Source: Cloacimonetes bacterium UBA3541
GTDB lineage: Bacteria; Cloacimonadota; Cloacimonadia; Cloacimonadales; Cloacimonadaceae
Assembly (NCBI GenBank): GCA_002376725.1
Contig: DFOM01000021.1
Coordinates: forward strand, 1-16,906
DNA length: 16,906 bases
Direction: 5' to 3'
This document shows, piece by piece, positions 15,210 to 16,906 of the stretch. Below the pieces are notes generated by a model that worked only from the letters and a program-made list of their open reading frames with translations, was not told where the DNA came from and did no database searches. A program made the position numbers and the translations under genes. Each line of letters begins with the position of its first letter. The stretch's first letter is position 1.

Positions 15210-15304
15210 CACAGATGTCTTATCTCTCTTAATGGGGGCATAGATATCTGATTTGCTCATTGAATAGGAGATATCCCCATCTCCTAAATTGGTCATAGAT
15301 ATCT
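15210..15304. repeat. Imperfect tandem repeat, about 27-29 bp period, core CATAGATATCT
   Basis: Four units share a GATRTC core: CACAGATGTCT (15210-15220), CATAGATATCT (15239-15249), AGGAGATATCC (15266-15276) and CATAGATATCT (15294-15304). The cores are 29, 27 and 28 bp apart. A fifth, degraded unit, CATAGAAGTTT (15319-15329), lies 25 bp further and ends at the M14 stop codon. AGATATCT is itself an 8-bp palindrome. The sequence between cores is only loosely similar. The period is far too short for CRISPR. Confidence 0.55.
15265..15286 (-). terminator. Perfect 8-bp hairpin downstream of the M14 gene
   Basis: TAGGAGAT (15265-15272) and ATCTCCTA (15279-15286) form a stem with a 6-nt loop, about 45 nt past the M14 stop on the minus strand and inside the repeat array. 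The minus strand has only TTCAATG after the stem and the plus strand has no T-run, so terminator activity is uncertain. It may be part of the repeat element instead. Confidence 0.35.
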
Positions 15305-15331
15305 CGTTGATGAAGTTTCATAGAAGTTTTC

Positions 15332-16906
15332 TCACTTTTTCGTGGCAGGATAAATCAAATTGCAATCTTGCGAAACTTTAACCCAATACCCTTTTCCAGG
15401 TTCCATCTGATTTAAGGTATTGTTAGTGCTCTCAGGTATATATACTTGATTGAGTAATTTTACTTCTTGTAAATAAGAGGCAATGGACTGCATTGCACTA
15501 TAAACTGATAGAATAATTTCTGGATAATAGGGTACAAGATTCCATCCCGATTTCAGATAGATAGGATGAGTAGCAGGGTCAATAGGTGTTCCTTCCAGAT
15601 ATAAACTGTTTGCAGAACTCATATTTATCCAATAGCCACTACTTATATCTAAGTTTTTGAGTGTGTTACAAAATGTAACCATTCCAGGATGAAAGCTTTC
15701 TTTAACATTCTTTATCTGGATAACATTTCCTATAACTGGATTTAGTACAGAGTTTATATTCAGATTAACGGGCTGGATATTAAAACTAATCAGATTCCAG
15801 CCAGCATTTAGTTGTAGAGTTTGAGATGGAGAAACCACTCCAAAAACTGCATTGAGAGTGGTTTTCTGACCTTCAGTTATAACTATATTATTAAAAGTTT
15901 GAGGTTCATATCCAGCCACACTAATCTGTACATTGTAAATTCCAGGAAGCAGCATTCTGATATAATCTCCACAGGCAGGATCAGTAATGGCAGTAGAATA
16001 ATCAACATCTAATCCGAGAATTGTGATAGTTGCAGAAAGAGGATTGCCATATACATCTTTCACTGTTCCCTGTAGTCCATAAAGAGCATTTTCCAAATAA
16101 CCCAGAAGTGAATTGCAATTGTAGTTCCAGTAATTTTCTAATTGTGATGCGGGAGTTATATAGGTATTGGACAGTTCAATAGTGACCTCACGGCAATGAT
16201 GAAAATAGGTAAAATAATCCTGTCTTCCTCCATAAATTACATACCAATCTGCACCATTTGTGTAACCCGTAGAAAAAAGACTGGTCATATAACCGCTATA
16301 GACCTGACGAGCTGTGTTTACATAATCGGCACTGAGGTCAATAAACCAATTTTCATCTATATGTGATGTATAGGTTCCATCCCAGGGATAATTTACCACC
16401 TCAGTGCCCCCATGAAAATTGGCGGATAAAACGAAGTGATGAGCATTGGCAAAATTAGCAAAGATAGTAGTTTCCGGTTGAGTTGGAGCACTTGGAGTTC
16501 CCCAATGGTCAGGAAAACTACGATTCAGGTCATAACCATTAGCATTATAACGACGGGCTCCTGAAACTGAATTACTTCCACCATAATAAGTGCCATCCGG
16601 ATTGGCAAGAGGATTTATCCAGATTTCCAGATTATTAACCAGATTTTGGATACGAGGGCTTGTAGAATAATTGCTTAGTAGATAATCAATTAAATGCAAC
16701 ATTATCATATAGCCACAGGTCTCATCTCCGTGAATTGCAGCAGAATATTGCACCTCAGGTTCGGCTTCATGCATACTAACATTATCGGAGATTTTAGCAA
16801 AGAGGATTTTACGTCCATTAATGGTTGTTCCAATATCATAAATCTGACAGAGATCAGGATAATTTATGGCAAAGGCATACATCTGGGCAACATAAGCTTC
16901 ATAAGT
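15332..16906 (-). CDS. M14-family zinc carboxypeptidase, secreted type, with C-terminal GWN repeats (N-terminus outside window)
   Basis: The frame is open to the window edge, giving 524 visible residues without the start. Residues 1 to about 278 are a peptidase M14 domain. HGDE (59-62) supplies zinc ligands His59 and Glu62, NFHGG (163-167) supplies His165, DLNRSF (126-131) fits the substrate-binding Asn-Arg pair, and VTIELS (241-246) holds the catalytic Glu244. About 279-357 resembles a carboxypeptidase regulatory-like beta domain (QGTVKDVYGNPL, then YNVQISVAGY). Two copies of a ~70-aa module follow: GWNLISF (369-375) to GYWINM (424-429), and GWNLVPY (454-460) to GYWVKV (506-511). No Por-type sorting signal is seen at the C-terminus (NLIYPATKK). 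A signal peptide and substrate cannot be judged because the start is missing; an extracytoplasmic peptide-scavenging role is inferred from the domain make-up. Confidence 0.9.
   Translation of the reverse strand, partial: TYEAYVAQMYAFAINYPDLCQIYDIGTTINGRKILFAKISDNVSMHEAEPEVQYSAAIHGDETCGYMIMLHLIDYLLSNYSTSPRIQNLVNNLEIWINPLANPDGTYYGGSNSVSGARRYNANGYDLNRSFPDHWGTPSAPTQPETTIFANFANAHHFVLSANFHGGTEVVNYPWDGTYTSHIDENWFIDLSADYVNTARQVYSGYMTSLFSTGYTNGADWYVIYGGRQDYFTYFHHCREVTIELSNTYITPASQLENYWNYNCNSLLGYLENALYGLQGTVKDVYGNPLSATITILGLDVDYSTAITDPACGDYIRMLLPGIYNVQISVAGYEPQTFNNIVITEGQKTTLNAVFGVVSPSQTLQLNAGWNLISFNIQPVNLNINSVLNPVIGNVIQIKNVKESFHPGMVTFCNTLKNLDISSGYWINMSSANSLYLEGTPIDPATHPIYLKSGWNLVPYYPEIILSVYSAMQSIASYLQEVKLLNQVYIPESTNNTLNQMEPGKGYWVKVSQDCNLIYPATKK

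Larger units (their letters stand above)
14764..15331. other. 568-bp gene-free stretch between convergent queE and the M14 gene
   Basis: No coding frame, tRNA or clear terminator is visible. The stretch is AT-rich and lies between two genes that run toward each other. It contains a 9-bp inverted repeat with a 32-nt spacer (14960-15009), an imperfect short-period repeat (15210-15304, possibly to 15329) and a perfect 8-bp hairpin (15265-15286). A weak AAAAA/TTTTT pairing near 15091-15107 has no GC core. Confidence 0.6.

Noticed and set aside
15210..15304. CRISPR array
   Set aside because: Repeat period of 27-29 bp with no room for spacers, imperfect units and no cas genes nearby.

Overview
The window is low-GC DNA from a diderm (Gram-negative type) anaerobe. 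Lipid A genes (lpxA, lpxC, lpxD) and an OmpH/Skp-type periplasmic chaperone show that it has an outer membrane. A complete six-subunit Rnf complex, a two-subunit glycine decarboxylase and a ferredoxin-domain EtfA point to fermentative or syntrophic amino-acid catabolism. The LpxC-FabZ fusion, the clostridial rnfCDGEAB order, gcvPA/gcvPB and a secreted-type M14 peptidase with GWN-type C-terminal repeats together suggest the FCB group, most likely Cloacimonadota (Candidatus Cloacimonas-like). That taxonomic call is inference from gene content, not from a marker gene.

Layout, left to right. Bases 1-603 are AT-rich with no convincing gene. Bases 604-7256, minus strand, hold one tightly packed unit read gcvPA-gcvPB-ompH-lpxD-lpxC/fabZ-lpxA, with overlaps of 8, 4 and 3 nt and gaps of 31 and 2 nt. 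A good intrinsic terminator at 7363-7388 separates it from the Rnf operon (7413-12688, minus strand), read rnfC-D-G-E-A-B; three of its five junctions are ATGA overlaps. A 220-bp divergent region (12689-12908) carries candidate promoters for both directions and a 20-bp dyad. On the plus strand follow etfA with an N-terminal 2x[4Fe-4S] domain (12909-14102) and queE (14140-14763). A 568-bp gene-free stretch then carries a ~28-bp-period imperfect repeat and a hairpin. The window closes with a minus-strand M14 carboxypeptidase-like gene (15332 to the edge) whose N-terminus lies outside.

How they work together: GcvPA/GcvPB decarboxylate glycine in a cleavage system whose T, H and L proteins are not here. 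Rnf exchanges electrons between ferredoxin and NAD while moving ions across the membrane. The EtfA, which would need an EtfB encoded elsewhere, is a plausible flavin-based partner drawing on the same ferredoxin/NADH pools. The lipid A block builds the outer membrane: LpxA, LpxC and LpxD are the first three steps, and FabZ supplies the fatty-acid elongation arm.

I did not find a clearly undescribed system. The points most worth a second look are the etfA without etfB divergent from rnf, the dyad between them, the repeat array after the peptidase gene, and the joining of glycine decarboxylase to the lipid A operon.
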